From the NCBI GenBank assembly GCA_951812725.1, contig OX638330.1, positions 2,666,001-2,730,000 of the forward strand: a stretch of 64,000 nt of DNA, in the 5' to 3' direction. Below, piece after piece: positions 38,172 to 47,566 of this stretch. The position numbers were made by a program, and so were the translations under genes. The stretch's first letter is position 1. Each line of letters opens with the position of its first letter. This stretch comes from an uncultured Caldilineaceae bacterium. GTDB lineage: Bacteria > Chloroflexota > Anaerolineae > Caldilineales > Caldilineaceae. The notes under the pieces were generated by a model that did no database searches, was not told the origin of the DNA, and saw only the letters and a program-made list of their open reading frames with translations.

Positions 38172-39164
38172 CTACCAGAGGCCTTCCTGCCCTAAATATT
38201 GGGCAACTTTGTTTGCCATATACATCAGAATAAGGGCAAGAACGGACTTGAATAGGCCTACCGCGGCGCCAAAGGAGTACTGGCGACCGATCAGACCGGC
38301 GCGATAGACGTAGGTGTCTATGATGTCGGAGACAGAGTAGACGGATGGCGAATAGAGAAGCAGGATCTGCTCGAAACCTGCGTCGAGCATACCGCCGATA
38401 CGAAAAATGAGGATGATGACAATCGCGAAGGAGATGCTGGGAAGGGTGACATACCACATACGTTGGAAGCGATTGGCGCCATCCATGGCGGCGGCCTCGT
38501 ACATCTCCGGGTTGATCGTGGCCATGGCGGCGAGGAAGATGATGCTGTTCCAGCCGGCTTGCTGCCAGACGTCCATGGTGACCAGTATGGAACGGAAAAG
38601 GGCTGGGTCGGTCAGAAAGGCTTGGGCGTCGCCCCCGAAAGCGACGACTGCCTGATTGAGGAGGCCGCCCTGAGGAGTAAGCATAGCGCGGACGATGCCG
38701 GCGGCCACCACCATGGAAAAGAAGTGAGGGAGGTAGGAAATCGTCTGGACGGCGCGCTGGAAAACTGTAATACGTACTTCGTTAATCAAGAGTGCGAGGA
38801 CGATTGGGAGGGGGAAACCAAAGAGAAGCTTATAGAAGCTGATGAGGACTGTGTTGCGAACGACGTTCCAGAAGAAGATGGAGTCGAAGAAGTTGCGGAA
38901 GTGTTTTAATCCCACCCAGTTCTCCCCGCCGAACATGGCGCCGATGCCGAGGAAGGGATCGTAGTCCTGGAAGGCGATTATCAGGCCGACCATGGGGAGA
39001 TAGCGGAAGATCACGAAGTAAAGGAGAGGAAGTGCGGCAAGGGCGTAGAGGAATCGATCGCGCTTGATCTGGCGCCATGCGTCGCGGAAGCCCCGCTTCT
39101 CCGTGAAGACCGGGGAGTCCTGGTCCATGCGCACTCTGATCTGATTGCCTAGGGGTTGTTGCAT
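38172..39164 (-). CDS. ABC transporter permease, LplB/YteP-like
   Basis: A 330-residue partner permease. The N-terminal 'LYALAALPLLYFVIFRYLPM' and 'GLIIAFQDYDPFLGI' are hallmark LplB/YteP segments. The EAA loop is 'PEMYEAAAMDGANRFQRMW', followed by 'LPSIS'. It is encoded 75 bp after binding protein 1. No ATPase gene is in the cluster. Confidence 0.93.
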   Translation of the reverse strand: MQQPLGNQIRVRMDQDSPVFTEKRGFRDAWRQIKRDRFLYALAALPLLYFVIFRYLPMVGLIIAFQDYDPFLGIGAMFGGENWVGLKHFRNFFDSIFFWNVVRNTVLISFYKLLFGFPLPIVLALLINEVRITVFQRAVQTISYLPHFFSMVVAAGIVRAMLTPQGGLLNQAVVAFGGDAQAFLTDPALFRSILVTMDVWQQAGWNSIIFLAAMATINPEMYEAAAMDGANRFQRMWYVTLPSISFAIVIILIFRIGGMLDAGFEQILLLYSPSVYSVSDIIDTYVYRAGLIGRQYSFGAAVGLFKSVLALILMYMANKVAQYLGQEGLW

Positions 39165-39239
39165 TCGTCCACCTCCTGTCGCCGCGGGGAGGGTCAGGGG
39201 AGGAGGGGCATGCCCTCACTCCCCTTTAGTTCTAGTCGA

Positions 39240-40802
39240 TTAAGGGTGATAGAGCCGGTACTGCTGGGTGTAGAGTTCGCTCCACTGTTCGAGTCCGGCG
39301 CCATTCAACTCATCAACGAAGTTGCCATATTCGACGATTGGCCGCGCGCCGGTGATGAACTTAATGCTTTCCTCTTCGACGAAGCGCTCGAAGTCGGGTT
39401 CGCCGGGGAAGCTATCGCGAATGGCGGTGCGGTCGTAGGGCACGTCGAAGTCGACAGGCATGCGGCCGCCCTCGTACTGGTTCCAATAGGTATTGATGTG
39501 CCGCCAGTGGCGGTTCCACTCGACCTCACCGTCATCGTTCTGAAGCTTGACGGCAGTAGCCCATGTTTCCGGCCCCAGTCCGAGAGTGACCTGGAAGTCA
39601 CGCGAGTATTTTTCTTCGCAGACTGTGCTGCCGGCGGAGTGGAGTCGGGCGACCTTATTTTCTTTGTCGACCCATTCCCAGTCTTCGCCGGGCACGCCCC
39701 AGGAGGCGATGAGGTAGTTGGTTACGTCATCGGGACCGTCCTCGTAGATCCAGTTGGCATACTTGATGACAGCATCGGGGTGCCTGGACTTGCGAGGGAT
39801 CATATAGGCGGTGTTGGAGCCAGCGTTGTTGGTCTTAGCAACGCCGGACGGTCCGGTGATCTTGAGGGAGAGTACGTAGTCTTCCTCTTCGTAGCCGGCG
39901 TCGCGGCGGATCTGGTCCCACCAGATGGTCATACGGGAGTACCAGCCGAGCCATACGCCGATGGTAAGGGTTTTGAGCATGGCGCGGTAGTCGGGATTGG
40001 CGAAGGATTCCTGCTGGAGCCAGCCGTTGTCCCACCATTCGTTCATTTTGGCGAGCCAGTCCTCATACCCCTCTTGCAGCTCTGGGGGTTTGAGCATTTG
40101 GTCGGCAGGGTCGATCCAGCGGGAGAAGCCGTGGTCGGTGAAGGCGCCGAGTGTGTTGTACATGAGGTGGCGGCGGCCCATGGCGACGATGACGGCTTCG
40201 GGATGGCTATCTTTCATCGCTTCATAGGCGTGTTCCAAGCCGTCCCAGGAATCGGGTACGTCGAGGCCGGCTTCGGCGAGCCAGTCGGAACGGAAGTAGG
40301 GGAAGTGGGTATGCCCCATAAGACCGAGGCGGGGATAACCCCAGGTTGTGCCCTCGAAGTCCTTCATCATGCGCCAGTCGAGGTCGGAGTGTCCGGCCAG
40401 GATGTCGGCTCCGTCGACTTCAAGCAGGTCGTCGAGCGGCAGTGTGACGCCCTTGAAGTCGGGCCAGTTGCCGACAAAGAGGTCAAGGGGCTGAGTGCCT
40501 GAGGCGAGCAACAGATTGAGTTTTTCTGTGGCAGCACCGCCTGGCGGCAAGATGTTGGAGTTGACCATGACCCCGGTCTCTTCGAAGATGAGATCGCGCA
40601 CTGCATTGGTGCGTTCAGGGTCGCCGCCGCCAGGGCAGGGGTTGGTAAACGCGAACCAGACTTCGGGCGTCTCCATGGCGCCGCCGTCGCCGGCGGCATC
40701 TGGCGCTACCGGCGGGGCGCAGGCGGCCAGGACGGCGCCGGTGGCCGCGATGCCCATGCCCTGGAGCATTTGACGGCGTGTCAGTTGATTGGAAGTCACC
40801 AT
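39240..40802 (-). CDS. Extracellular solute-binding protein 1, LplA-like Tat lipoprotein
   Basis: A binding protein of 520 residues. It has a twin arginine 'LTRRQMLQGMG', a short hydrophobic region and the lipobox 'VLAACAPP'. The large size and Trp/Tyr-rich text match LplA/YtcQ-type binding proteins for oligosaccharides. The GTG at 40817 would add five residues, but AAGGA seven bases before the ATG at 40802 decides the start. It is clearly paralogous with the next gene (for example the shared 'GRRHLMYNT' and 'LTIGxWLGWYSR'). Confidence 0.92.
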   Translation of the reverse strand: MVTSNQLTRRQMLQGMGIAATGAVLAACAPPVAPDAAGDGGAMETPEVWFAFTNPCPGGGDPERTNAVRDLIFEETGVMVNSNILPPGGAATEKLNLLLASGTQPLDLFVGNWPDFKGVTLPLDDLLEVDGADILAGHSDLDWRMMKDFEGTTWGYPRLGLMGHTHFPYFRSDWLAEAGLDVPDSWDGLEHAYEAMKDSHPEAVIVAMGRRHLMYNTLGAFTDHGFSRWIDPADQMLKPPELQEGYEDWLAKMNEWWDNGWLQQESFANPDYRAMLKTLTIGVWLGWYSRMTIWWDQIRRDAGYEEEDYVLSLKITGPSGVAKTNNAGSNTAYMIPRKSRHPDAVIKYANWIYEDGPDDVTNYLIASWGVPGEDWEWVDKENKVARLHSAGSTVCEEKYSRDFQVTLGLGPETWATAVKLQNDDGEVEWNRHWRHINTYWNQYEGGRMPVDFDVPYDRTAIRDSFPGEPDFERFVEEESIKFITGARPIVEYGNFVDELNGAGLEQWSELYTQQYRLYHP

Positions 40803-40907
40803 TTGGATTCCTTTCACTTGTGGATTGTGTTGATGAACTGTACTACGATGATATGAGAAAGAGTCTTGCCAGCCGGGAAAGATGATCCGGCTGGCAGACC
40901 CGATCTA

Positions 40908-42455
40908 CTAAGGATGATACTGGCGGTACTGCTCGGTGTGCAACTCGCTCCACCTGTCGAGGCCGGCGTTTTGCATGCTATCGAGGAATTCGCCCCATTC
41001 GGTCAGGGGACGTGCACCTGTAATGAACTTGACCGATTCCTCGTCAATGAGCCGGTCGAAGTCTGACAGACCGGGGTACTGGTCTCGGATTGCAGTAAGG
41101 TCGTAGGGAACGTCGAAGTCAACTGGCATCTTGCCATGTTGGAACTGGTCGTTGTATTTGACGACGTGGGCGCTTTGGCGGTGGACGGTACCGTCCTCCA
41201 GAACCCTCACGACGTGGGGTTCAGTGCCCATGCCTTTGACCTGGTAGTAGTCACTGGGGTACCTCTCCTCGCAGGGTGCGGTTGCGGGGACGAGGGCGCG
41301 GAAGAGTCCCGCTTCCTTGTCGTGCCATTCCCAGTCGACGCCTTCGATGCCGGCCTGGGTGATGACCAGGTTGCGGGGCTCGTCGGGAAGGCCGGCGTAG
41401 GCCCAGTCGGCGAAGCGAATGACGGCATCGGGATGCTGCGATTTGCGAGGGATCATGTATGCGGAATTGCCGCCGACGTTGTTGGTCTTGGCGAGCCCTG
41501 CCGGTCCCGTCATGGTTTCGGGGAAGGTGTAGTCGATGTCGGTGTAGCCAGCGTCCAACCTGATCTGTTCCCACCAGATGGTGATGCGCGAGTACCAGCC
41601 GAGCCAGGTGCCGATGGTGAGAGTCTTGAGCATGGCGCGGAAGTCAGGATTGGCAAAAGACTCCAGCTGGAACCAGCCATTCTCCCACCATTCGTGCATC
41701 TTGGTGAGCCAGTCGATGTAACCCGGGTTGGTTTCTACCGGTTTAAGCATGTTATCAGTGGGGTCGACCCAGTTGGAGTAGCCGTGCTCGGTGAAGGCGC
41801 CCATCGTGTTATACATCAAATGGCGGCGGCCCATAGTGCTCGTGACCGAGTCATCGTGCATGCCTCTGAACTCTTCGATGGTGGCCTCCATGCCGTCCCA
41901 GGTATCGGGTGTCGAGAGGCCGGCTTCGTCGAGCCAATCTGAGCGGAAGAAGCAGAAGTGTGTGTGGGCCATGAGCCCCAGCCGGGGGTAGCCCCATGTA
42001 ACGCCTTCGGCATCCTTCATACGCGCCCAGGCAAAGTCGTTGTTGAGTTCGAGAATGTTCTGGCCAAAAGCATCCAGCAGATCATCCATGGGTGTGATGA
42101 TGCCCTTAAAGTCGGGCCAAGATCCCTCGAAGAGGTCAAGGGGCTGCGTGCCGGAGGCGATCAACAGGTTCAATTTTTCTGTTGAGGCCGCGCCGTGTGG
42201 GGAGAGATAGTTCTCGACCAGGACGCCGGTTTCTTCGAGGATTAGATCCTGGACTGCCTTGGTCTTTTCGGCATTGCCGCCTGCTGTACAACCGGTTACC
42301 ACGAATACCCAGACTTCAGGCGTCTCTGCTGTTTCGGCCATATCGCCGCTCGCTTGCTGAGCGGGCGGAGGGGCGCAGGCGGCGATAACAGCGCCAGTGG
42401 CCGCGACTCCCATTCCCTGCAAAAAGCGTCGTCTGCTAAAGTTACGGTCAGACAT
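40908..42455 (-). CDS. Extracellular solute-binding protein 2, LplA-like Tat lipoprotein
   Basis: A tandem paralogue of binding protein 1, about 515 residues. 'FSRRRFLQGMGVAATGA' is a strong Tat signal and 'VIAACAPPP' the lipobox. Shared blocks ('GRRHLMYNT', 'ANPDFRAMLKTLTIGTWLG', 'VKFITGARPL') show a recent duplication. The frame is open 42 codons further upstream, but the ATG at 42455 has AAGGAG eight bases before it and gives a proper signal peptide. With one permease pair for two binding proteins, the transporter probably takes two related ligands. Confidence 0.92.
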   Translation of the reverse strand: MSDRNFSRRRFLQGMGVAATGAVIAACAPPPAQQASGDMAETAETPEVWVFVVTGCTAGGNAEKTKAVQDLILEETGVLVENYLSPHGAASTEKLNLLIASGTQPLDLFEGSWPDFKGIITPMDDLLDAFGQNILELNNDFAWARMKDAEGVTWGYPRLGLMAHTHFCFFRSDWLDEAGLSTPDTWDGMEATIEEFRGMHDDSVTSTMGRRHLMYNTMGAFTEHGYSNWVDPTDNMLKPVETNPGYIDWLTKMHEWWENGWFQLESFANPDFRAMLKTLTIGTWLGWYSRITIWWEQIRLDAGYTDIDYTFPETMTGPAGLAKTNNVGGNSAYMIPRKSQHPDAVIRFADWAYAGLPDEPRNLVITQAGIEGVDWEWHDKEAGLFRALVPATAPCEERYPSDYYQVKGMGTEPHVVRVLEDGTVHRQSAHVVKYNDQFQHGKMPVDFDVPYDLTAIRDQYPGLSDFDRLIDEESVKFITGARPLTEWGEFLDSMQNAGLDRWSELHTEQYRQYHP

Positions 42456-42610
42456 GGAATGTTCTCCTTTCGTGTGCGGATGGTCAATGCATAAGCGTTG
42501 AAAAAGTGTTCGCGATTTGACTTGACCAAGAATGTCACGGGAAAACAGGCCTGCGGAGTCCTTCTTATGTTGGGTAATCACCTCCTAGATCCAAACTGAC
42601 AGTAATCAGT

Positions 42611-44071
42611 TCAGACGACATATGACCTGGCCATTCCTTGAAGCTGTTGGTTACTCTTAGCTCGCTGGTCGACTTCTTCGGGATCCAGTCTGGCAAGAAG
42701 TGCCTGATGGAGATTATATTGGACCGAGGCCCAGTCGGGATGGCCAGCCAAATTGACACGTTCTAAGGGGTCGGAGGCAAGGTCGAACAACTGCGGCGTC
42801 AGGCCAACGTAGAAATTATACTTGAGATTTCCTTTTTTTGCCATGTAGCCTGCGCTGAGCATGCCTTGGGCGTGGTATTCGGCCACGACGACCTCATCCG
42901 AGAAGGTGTCTCCGCGCAGTGCAGGCAACAGGCTTCGTCCGCGTAGATCGTCTGGAATAGGGGTTTCGGCGAGGTCCAGCAAGGTGGGCATGACGTCGAC
43001 GAGGCCGACGTTTTGACTGACGCTGATGCCCTGTGCCAGGTTCGGTCCTTTTGCAATGAGCGGCACGCCCACCGACGATTCGTAGAAGCACTGCTTTTGC
43101 CAGATTCCATGCTGCCCGGCCATTTCGCCGTGATCGCTGAGATAGATGACCACGGTGTTTTCGGAAAGAGCCGAGCTGTCGACGACGTGTAAGAGGCGGC
43201 CAATGTGTTCGTCAGTCAGAGTTACCAGGGCAAAGTAACTGGCGAGGGCTGTGCGCGTAGTTTCGTCGGGCAGCGGCTGGTCGTTGTGGAAGAAGTAACG
43301 CAGTTGGCGGATAGCGGGGTGCTGACTTTCCAGCGGTTCGGCGCGTGATTCGGGCAGTTCGATCTGGTCGGCTGGGTAGAGGTCGAGATATTCCTGCGGC
43401 GTGTAAAGGGGGAAATGGGGATACATAAAGCTGGCGACCAGGCACCAGGGTTTGGCGGTCGGATTGTCAGCTTTGTCGCGCAGGAAGCGCTCGCCCAGGT
43501 CGGTGGCGGTGCGGTCGTAGTCGAGCCAGCGGGGCGGGCCGGGGCCGCATTCGGTGACGTGGGAGTTGCTACTGCGCCGGGCCTCTGCTGTTCGTACGGG
43601 CCCCTTGCCGAGTCTGACCCAATCGTTCTTGTCGTCGAGGAGGCGACGGCCGAAGCCGTGCAGACGGTCGGGGCCGATCATGTGCATGCGCCCGCAGAGG
43701 TTTGTCTCGTAGCCGGCGGCCTCCAAGTAGTGGGCAAAAGTGGGGAATTCGGATGCGAGAGGGGAACCGTTGTCAAAGACGTTTACATCTGAGGCGTATT
43801 TCCCGGTGAGGAAGGACATGCGGGAGGGAACGCAGATGGGATTGTTGCAGTAGGCGTTTTCGAAGCGGACGCCCTGCGCAGCCAGGCGGTCGAGGTTGGG
43901 CGTTTGCACGAGTGGGTGGCCGTAGCAGCCGGTTACGGCGGGGTCGTGCTCGTCACTCATTATCAGCAGAATGTTCGGTCGCTTCGATTGGATGCTTTCC
44001 AAAATGAGGTTCCGTGTGAAGGGACTGATAAATGGAGAGGCAGTCGCGCTTCCGAGCGTATTCTTGGGCAA
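42611..44071 (-). CDS. Sulfatase (formylglycine-dependent, type I)
   Basis: Alkaline-phosphatase-fold sulfatase of up to 486 residues. The site converted to formylglycine is Cys80 in 'ICVPSRMSFLTG', fitting C-x-P-S-R. Metal ligands are in 'NILLIMSDEHD', and in 'VVIYLSDHGEMAGQHG' later on. No signal peptide is seen, so it is probably cytosolic. The longest frame starts at TTG 44071. A second TTG at 44002 ('LESIQSKRPN') is just as plausible and nearer the conserved start. It lies 28 bp after PhyH-4 and 155 bp before binding protein 2. It likely removes sulfate from an imported glycan. Confidence 0.9.
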   Translation of the reverse strand: MPKNTLGSATASPFISPFTRNLILESIQSKRPNILLIMSDEHDPAVTGCYGHPLVQTPNLDRLAAQGVRFENAYCNNPICVPSRMSFLTGKYASDVNVFDNGSPLASEFPTFAHYLEAAGYETNLCGRMHMIGPDRLHGFGRRLLDDKNDWVRLGKGPVRTAEARRSSNSHVTECGPGPPRWLDYDRTATDLGERFLRDKADNPTAKPWCLVASFMYPHFPLYTPQEYLDLYPADQIELPESRAEPLESQHPAIRQLRYFFHNDQPLPDETTRTALASYFALVTLTDEHIGRLLHVVDSSALSENTVVIYLSDHGEMAGQHGIWQKQCFYESSVGVPLIAKGPNLAQGISVSQNVGLVDVMPTLLDLAETPIPDDLRGRSLLPALRGDTFSDEVVVAEYHAQGMLSAGYMAKKGNLKYNFYVGLTPQLFDLASDPLERVNLAGHPDWASVQYNLHQALLARLDPEEVDQRAKSNQQLQGMARSYVV

Positions 44072-44098
44072 ATCCTTGAATTGCTACGTTTATTTCTC

Positions 44099-44926
44099 TT
44101 ACCAGGCCAACTTTTCGCTGGGCTGCATTTCAATCACAGGCGTACCGTCGACATCGACCCAGCGTCCACACAAGTCGCCGCCTTCGCTGATATCCAGTTC
44201 GACCTCTGTGCCGTCCATGCGAAAGATAGGGTGATAATACTTGGCGACCTGCTGGGCCTGACCGGCGATGTAGTGGCCGATTAAGGCGCGGCGGAAAAGA
44301 TCGTCACTGGTGTTGGGGAAGCTGCCATGGACGACCTGGCCGTTGAAGAAGACGACGTCGCCGGCCTTCATGATGACGGGTTGGGCGTCCACGTTATCGG
44401 GCAGGTCGACGGTGACGTCGGTGAAGCTCTGGGTTGTGTCGGCTTCAGCTGTGCAGAGGAGGGGCCAAGCGTGGCTGTCCGGGACCATGCGGAGGCAGCC
44501 GTTTTCTTCGATGCAGTCGTCGAGTGCGAGCCAGGCGGCGATGCACGTGCCGGGCTGTACACGCAGGTATTGCTGGTCCTGGTGCAGGGCCTGGCCGCGG
44601 GCGCCAGGGGGTTTGAAGTAGAGCATCGTCTGCACGGCATACGGTTCGCGTCCGAGCATGTCGGTCATGCATTCGCGCAGGCGGCTGTCCAGCATCCAGT
44701 TCAGGCTGAGCTCATCCCAGCGGTGCATGTGGATCATGCGGGGGTATTTCTTGAGGGGATCGTTGCTGTCGTTATCGACGCCGGCGGAGTCGCCGGGATA
44801 GGAGCCGGCGGCGCGCATTTCCATGAAATGGCGTCGAAATTTGCGGACCTCTTCATCGGAGAAAAGACCTTGAACATTGAGGAATCCCTGGCTATCGAAT
44901 TTGCGTTTCTGTTCAGTGGTCAGCAT
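44099..44926 (-). CDS. Phytanoyl-CoA dioxygenase family protein (PhyH-4)
   Basis: Fe(II)/2-oxoglutarate oxygenase of 275 residues. The metal pair is in 'QALHQDQQYL' (H-x-D) and the distal His is in 'QVVHGSFPN', with Arg of 'FRRALIGHY' as the likely 2-oxoglutarate anchor. It is only distantly related to the three tandem PhyH genes at 12-15 kb. It heads the sulfatase/transporter/aldolase cluster, so it probably oxidises a sugar-linked or aglycone group. The substrate is unknown. Confidence 0.9.
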   Translation of the reverse strand: MLTTEQKRKFDSQGFLNVQGLFSDEEVRKFRRHFMEMRAAGSYPGDSAGVDNDSNDPLKKYPRMIHMHRWDELSLNWMLDSRLRECMTDMLGREPYAVQTMLYFKPPGARGQALHQDQQYLRVQPGTCIAAWLALDDCIEENGCLRMVPDSHAWPLLCTAEADTTQSFTDVTVDLPDNVDAQPVIMKAGDVVFFNGQVVHGSFPNTSDDLFRRALIGHYIAGQAQQVAKYYHPIFRMDGTEVELDISEGGDLCGRWVDVDGTPVIEMQPSEKLAW

Positions 44927-45258
44927 CTGTATCGCCCTCGGGTAGTGGCTTAATTCAATGAATGAGATTAATTCGGAGAAGCGCTTGGGTCCGCCCTTTC
45001 ATTTGCCGCAAAATCGAGATGGGAGTGGGTCAAATGCGGCGAGCAGACGTGTGTCGGACTGGCAAGCAAGCCCTATTTTACAGATTTTCCATTTTTTCGC
45101 AATTTGCAGGCACGTGCAGGTATTTCCCACATTATTGGTAACTACTGAGCCACAGTACCTGACCAGCCAGTCATCCTTGGAACCATTCAGGCTCTTGGTG
45201 ACGCAAGTGGTGTACAGCCGCCTCCATGCTCGCCAGCCGACACGTTGCGATGAAGGCA

Positions 45259-45340
45259 CACGGTCGGTGAGGCATGTTTTTGTAGGGGGGCGTTGCGGGG
45301 GCGCAGCCCCTGCACAAGGGAGGGCCGAAGGCCCGACCGC
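45259..45340 (+). repeat. Dispersed two-hairpin repeat, copy 4
   Basis: Same core, orientation and hairpins as copies 1 and 3. The phrase GATGAAGGC precedes it here and in copy 3, so those two share a left flank that differs from the flank of copies 1 and 2. The rest of the 44.95-45.55 kb gap holds no gene. Confidence 0.88.
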
Positions 45341-45549
45341 CCAGAGGAAGCTCAGGAGAAAGCAGCCAAGTAAATTGCCTGATATCGGATTTGCAGGCTT
45401 GACATGGCTTAGTCGTTACCTGAGGCATGCGAAAGTTTGTCTCCATTTTGGGATGCACGCTTTGGCCTTGGTGAGGTGTACTCAGTTGCAGAAGAGGAGA
45501 ATGGGAGGCCTCGATTCTGAACGGTTTTCGGAGAGATTCGGTATGCGTT

Positions 45550-46575
45550 TCAGTTGTCTTCATTCGGATCGACGGGTTCCGATTCCAGATCCGGAATGTC
45601 TTCGACGCGGCTTGGGGCCCGCCAGGCATGGGGGATTAGTTCTTCAAGCTGCGAGGGGAGGGGAGGGGGGTCGTAGCCCAGTTCGTAGGCACGGCTGCTG
45701 TCGAGGGCGACGTTGGCAGAACGGGCGGCAAGGAATGGTCTTTCGAGCTGGCCCGCGTAGGAGTCCAGCACGCTGACGGGGACGGCCAGCTGTTCAGACA
45801 GACCCAGAATGCGAAGTGTCTGCAGGCCGAGCTCGAAGACGCTGGTCTGGTCGCGTCCGCCCAGGTGCAACCGGTCGACCACGCGATCGATTTCGGCAAT
45901 ATTGACGTCATCCTCGAAGCCGCTGCCGGCTATCTGCAGGAGACCGCTGGCGGCGACGGCGGCGCTGACCGGTGTGCGAACAGCATCGCCAAAGAGGGTC
46001 ACCTCCAGACCGCTGCGAAATGCTGCGACCAGCTTGTAGAAGAAGGATTCGCGATTCATGCTGCCGTAGCCGATCAGGAGCGGCAGGCGAGCGATGACAG
46101 CGTCGGCGTAAACGGCGAGAATCGCCTCCTCGGCCAAGGCTCTGTGTTCGCCGAAGACGTTGATGGGGGTGGGTGGATCATCCTCAGCATAGGGGGCGCC
46201 GGTGCCGTCGAACACGAGATCGGTTGAGGTAAAAAGGAATGGGATGTCCAGATCACCGCAGAGGGCGGCCAGATTGATGGCGGCGTGGAGGTTTAGCTGA
46301 AGGGAGTCGTCCGGATATTTTTCGCAGTAGTCGAGGTCGGTGATTGCGGCGGTATGGATTACGGCAGCGGGCTGTACGTCGGCGACCATGGCCTTGGTTT
46401 CGCTGTAGTCAGCCAAGTCGATGCGTCCGTGGTCAGTTTCTCCGAAGAAGTATAGTGCCTGGCGGCGGGTGGTGCGGTGATAGGTGCCGACGGGATGCCA
46501 GCGCTCTCGGGCAGCCCGCAGAATATGGGATCCCAGGAGGCCGGTTGCGCCGGTGATGAGGAGTTTGGGCGGCAT
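45550..46575 (-). CDS. NAD(P)-dependent sugar reductase/epimerase, RmlD-like
   Basis: Extended short-chain dehydrogenase fold, about 341 residues. The nucleotide loop is 'LLITGATGLLGSHIL'. 'VIHTAAITDLDYCEKYPD', 'LFTSTDLVFDGTGAPYAEDD' and 'NVFGEHRALAEEAIL' are RmlD-like. The YxxxK tyrosine position reads 'FGEHR' (Phe and Arg in place of Tyr and Lys), so its catalysis may differ. The longer frame from 46626 would overlap the peptidase gene. The ATG at 46575 follows the peptidase stop with one base between, implying coupled translation. Confidence 0.85.
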   Translation of the reverse strand: MPPKLLITGATGLLGSHILRAARERWHPVGTYHRTTRRQALYFFGETDHGRIDLADYSETKAMVADVQPAAVIHTAAITDLDYCEKYPDDSLQLNLHAAINLAALCGDLDIPFLFTSTDLVFDGTGAPYAEDDPPTPINVFGEHRALAEEAILAVYADAVIARLPLLIGYGSMNRESFFYKLVAAFRSGLEVTLFGDAVRTPVSAAVAASGLLQIAGSGFEDDVNIAEIDRVVDRLHLGGRDQTSVFELGLQTLRILGLSEQLAVPVSVLDSYAGQLERPFLAARSANVALDSSRAYELGYDPPPLPSQLEELIPHAWRAPSRVEDIPDLESEPVDPNEDN

Positions 46576-46576
46576 T

Positions 46577-47389
46577 TTACCAGTGCCAGATCTGATTCCA
46601 GGCGGCCATCCAGTCGTCGCCGACACTGCGGACTGTGTAGGGCGGCTCCAGGGTTACGCCGGGACGTGGACGGAAGGTGTCGAGATTTTCGGGGCTGCCT
46701 ACCTCGAAGGTGATGGTTGTAGGCGTGCTTAGGCGGTATGGGGGAACGGCGCTCAGATCTGACAAGGCCTGACGGGCGCCGTCTTCGATCATTTGGCGGG
46801 CGCGTTCAGGGGGTATGTGGCGGGCTGCGTAACGAGAGAGTCCTTTCTTTACAGCGACGGTGGTGAGTCCCTCGCCGAGGAGTTCGGTGGATTCGCGGCA
46901 GACGGCCTCGTCGCCGGTTACAAGGAGGACGGGCGCGTTGTAGTAGCCGCAGGCAGCGGCGTTGACACCTACCTCGCCGACGGCCTGGCCGTTGAACCAG
47001 AGATGGCGCCAGAGCACGGTTGAGATGGTGTGGCTGAGGACGCCGTCGGCTGTGCCGGCCTTAGCGTGCATGCCGACGAGGAGAACGGCATCGCAGCCGG
47101 CTTCAAGGGTGTCGGTGTAGCGGCTCCAGGTGTGGCCGGCGACCCATTCGCAGCGTGTATCAAGGAGTTCGGGGACGAGGGAGTTGAAGGTCCAGGGTCC
47201 GCCGGCGCCGTGGCAGTCGACGACGACGATTTCGGTCGCTCCGGCGGCGGCCGCGCCGCGGATGGCGGCGTTTATCTCTTCGGTATACAGACGCCGGCCC
47301 TCTTCGTACATTGGTTTGCCGCCGTTGACCTGGTCCCAGGCGATAATGCCGCTCACGCCTTCCATATCGGTCATGATCTGGACGCGCAT
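46577..47389 (-). CDS. M55-family D-aminopeptidase, DppA-like
   Basis: Zinc aminopeptidase of 270 residues acting on D-amino-acid peptides in characterised members. The family start 'VQIMTDMEGVSGI' gives the Asp/Glu ligands (D8, E10). 'VVDCHGAGG', 'WVAGHTWSRY' and 'LVGMHAKAGTADGVLSHT' supply the conserved histidines. GGAG lies just ahead of the ATG. It is coupled to the RmlD-like reductase, an odd pairing with no evident shared pathway. A role in cell-wall peptide recycling is possible. Confidence 0.9.
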   Translation of the reverse strand: MRVQIMTDMEGVSGIIAWDQVNGGKPMYEEGRRLYTEEINAAIRGAAAAGATEIVVVDCHGAGGPWTFNSLVPELLDTRCEWVAGHTWSRYTDTLEAGCDAVLLVGMHAKAGTADGVLSHTISTVLWRHLWFNGQAVGEVGVNAAACGYYNAPVLLVTGDEAVCRESTELLGEGLTTVAVKKGLSRYAARHIPPERARQMIEDGARQALSDLSAVPPYRLSTPTTITFEVGSPENLDTFRPRPGVTLEPPYTVRSVGDDWMAAWNQIWHW

Positions 47390-47458
47390 ATATTTTCTCC
47401 GCTTATGAGAGTTGGGGTCGAGAGTGAAGCTGTTACGAAATGTTCTTAGTAAGACGCG

Positions 47459-47492
47459 ATACAGTCCGGTAGCAAGGGCGCCCGGACTGTAT
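47459..47492. terminator. Strong hairpin between the CarD-like and DppA-like genes
   Basis: ATACAGTCCGG (47459-47469) and CCGGACTGTAT (47482-47492) form a perfect 11-bp stem with a 12-base loop. It follows the CarD-like gene in the direction of transcription. There is no long T run, so it could be a terminator or an mRNA-processing hairpin. Confidence 0.55.
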
Positions 47493-47566
47493 GCGTGTTA
47501 GATTGAATGCGGATCACTCGCTTCAGTGGCGAGAAGATTCTGCCTGGCCGAAGGGGCAGGCAGATT

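Noticed and set aside
39156..40502. Plus-strand open frame of 448 codons opposite binding protein 1
   Set aside because: A shadow of a Tat lipoprotein gene with clear motifs. Gly/Val-rich text without a fold.
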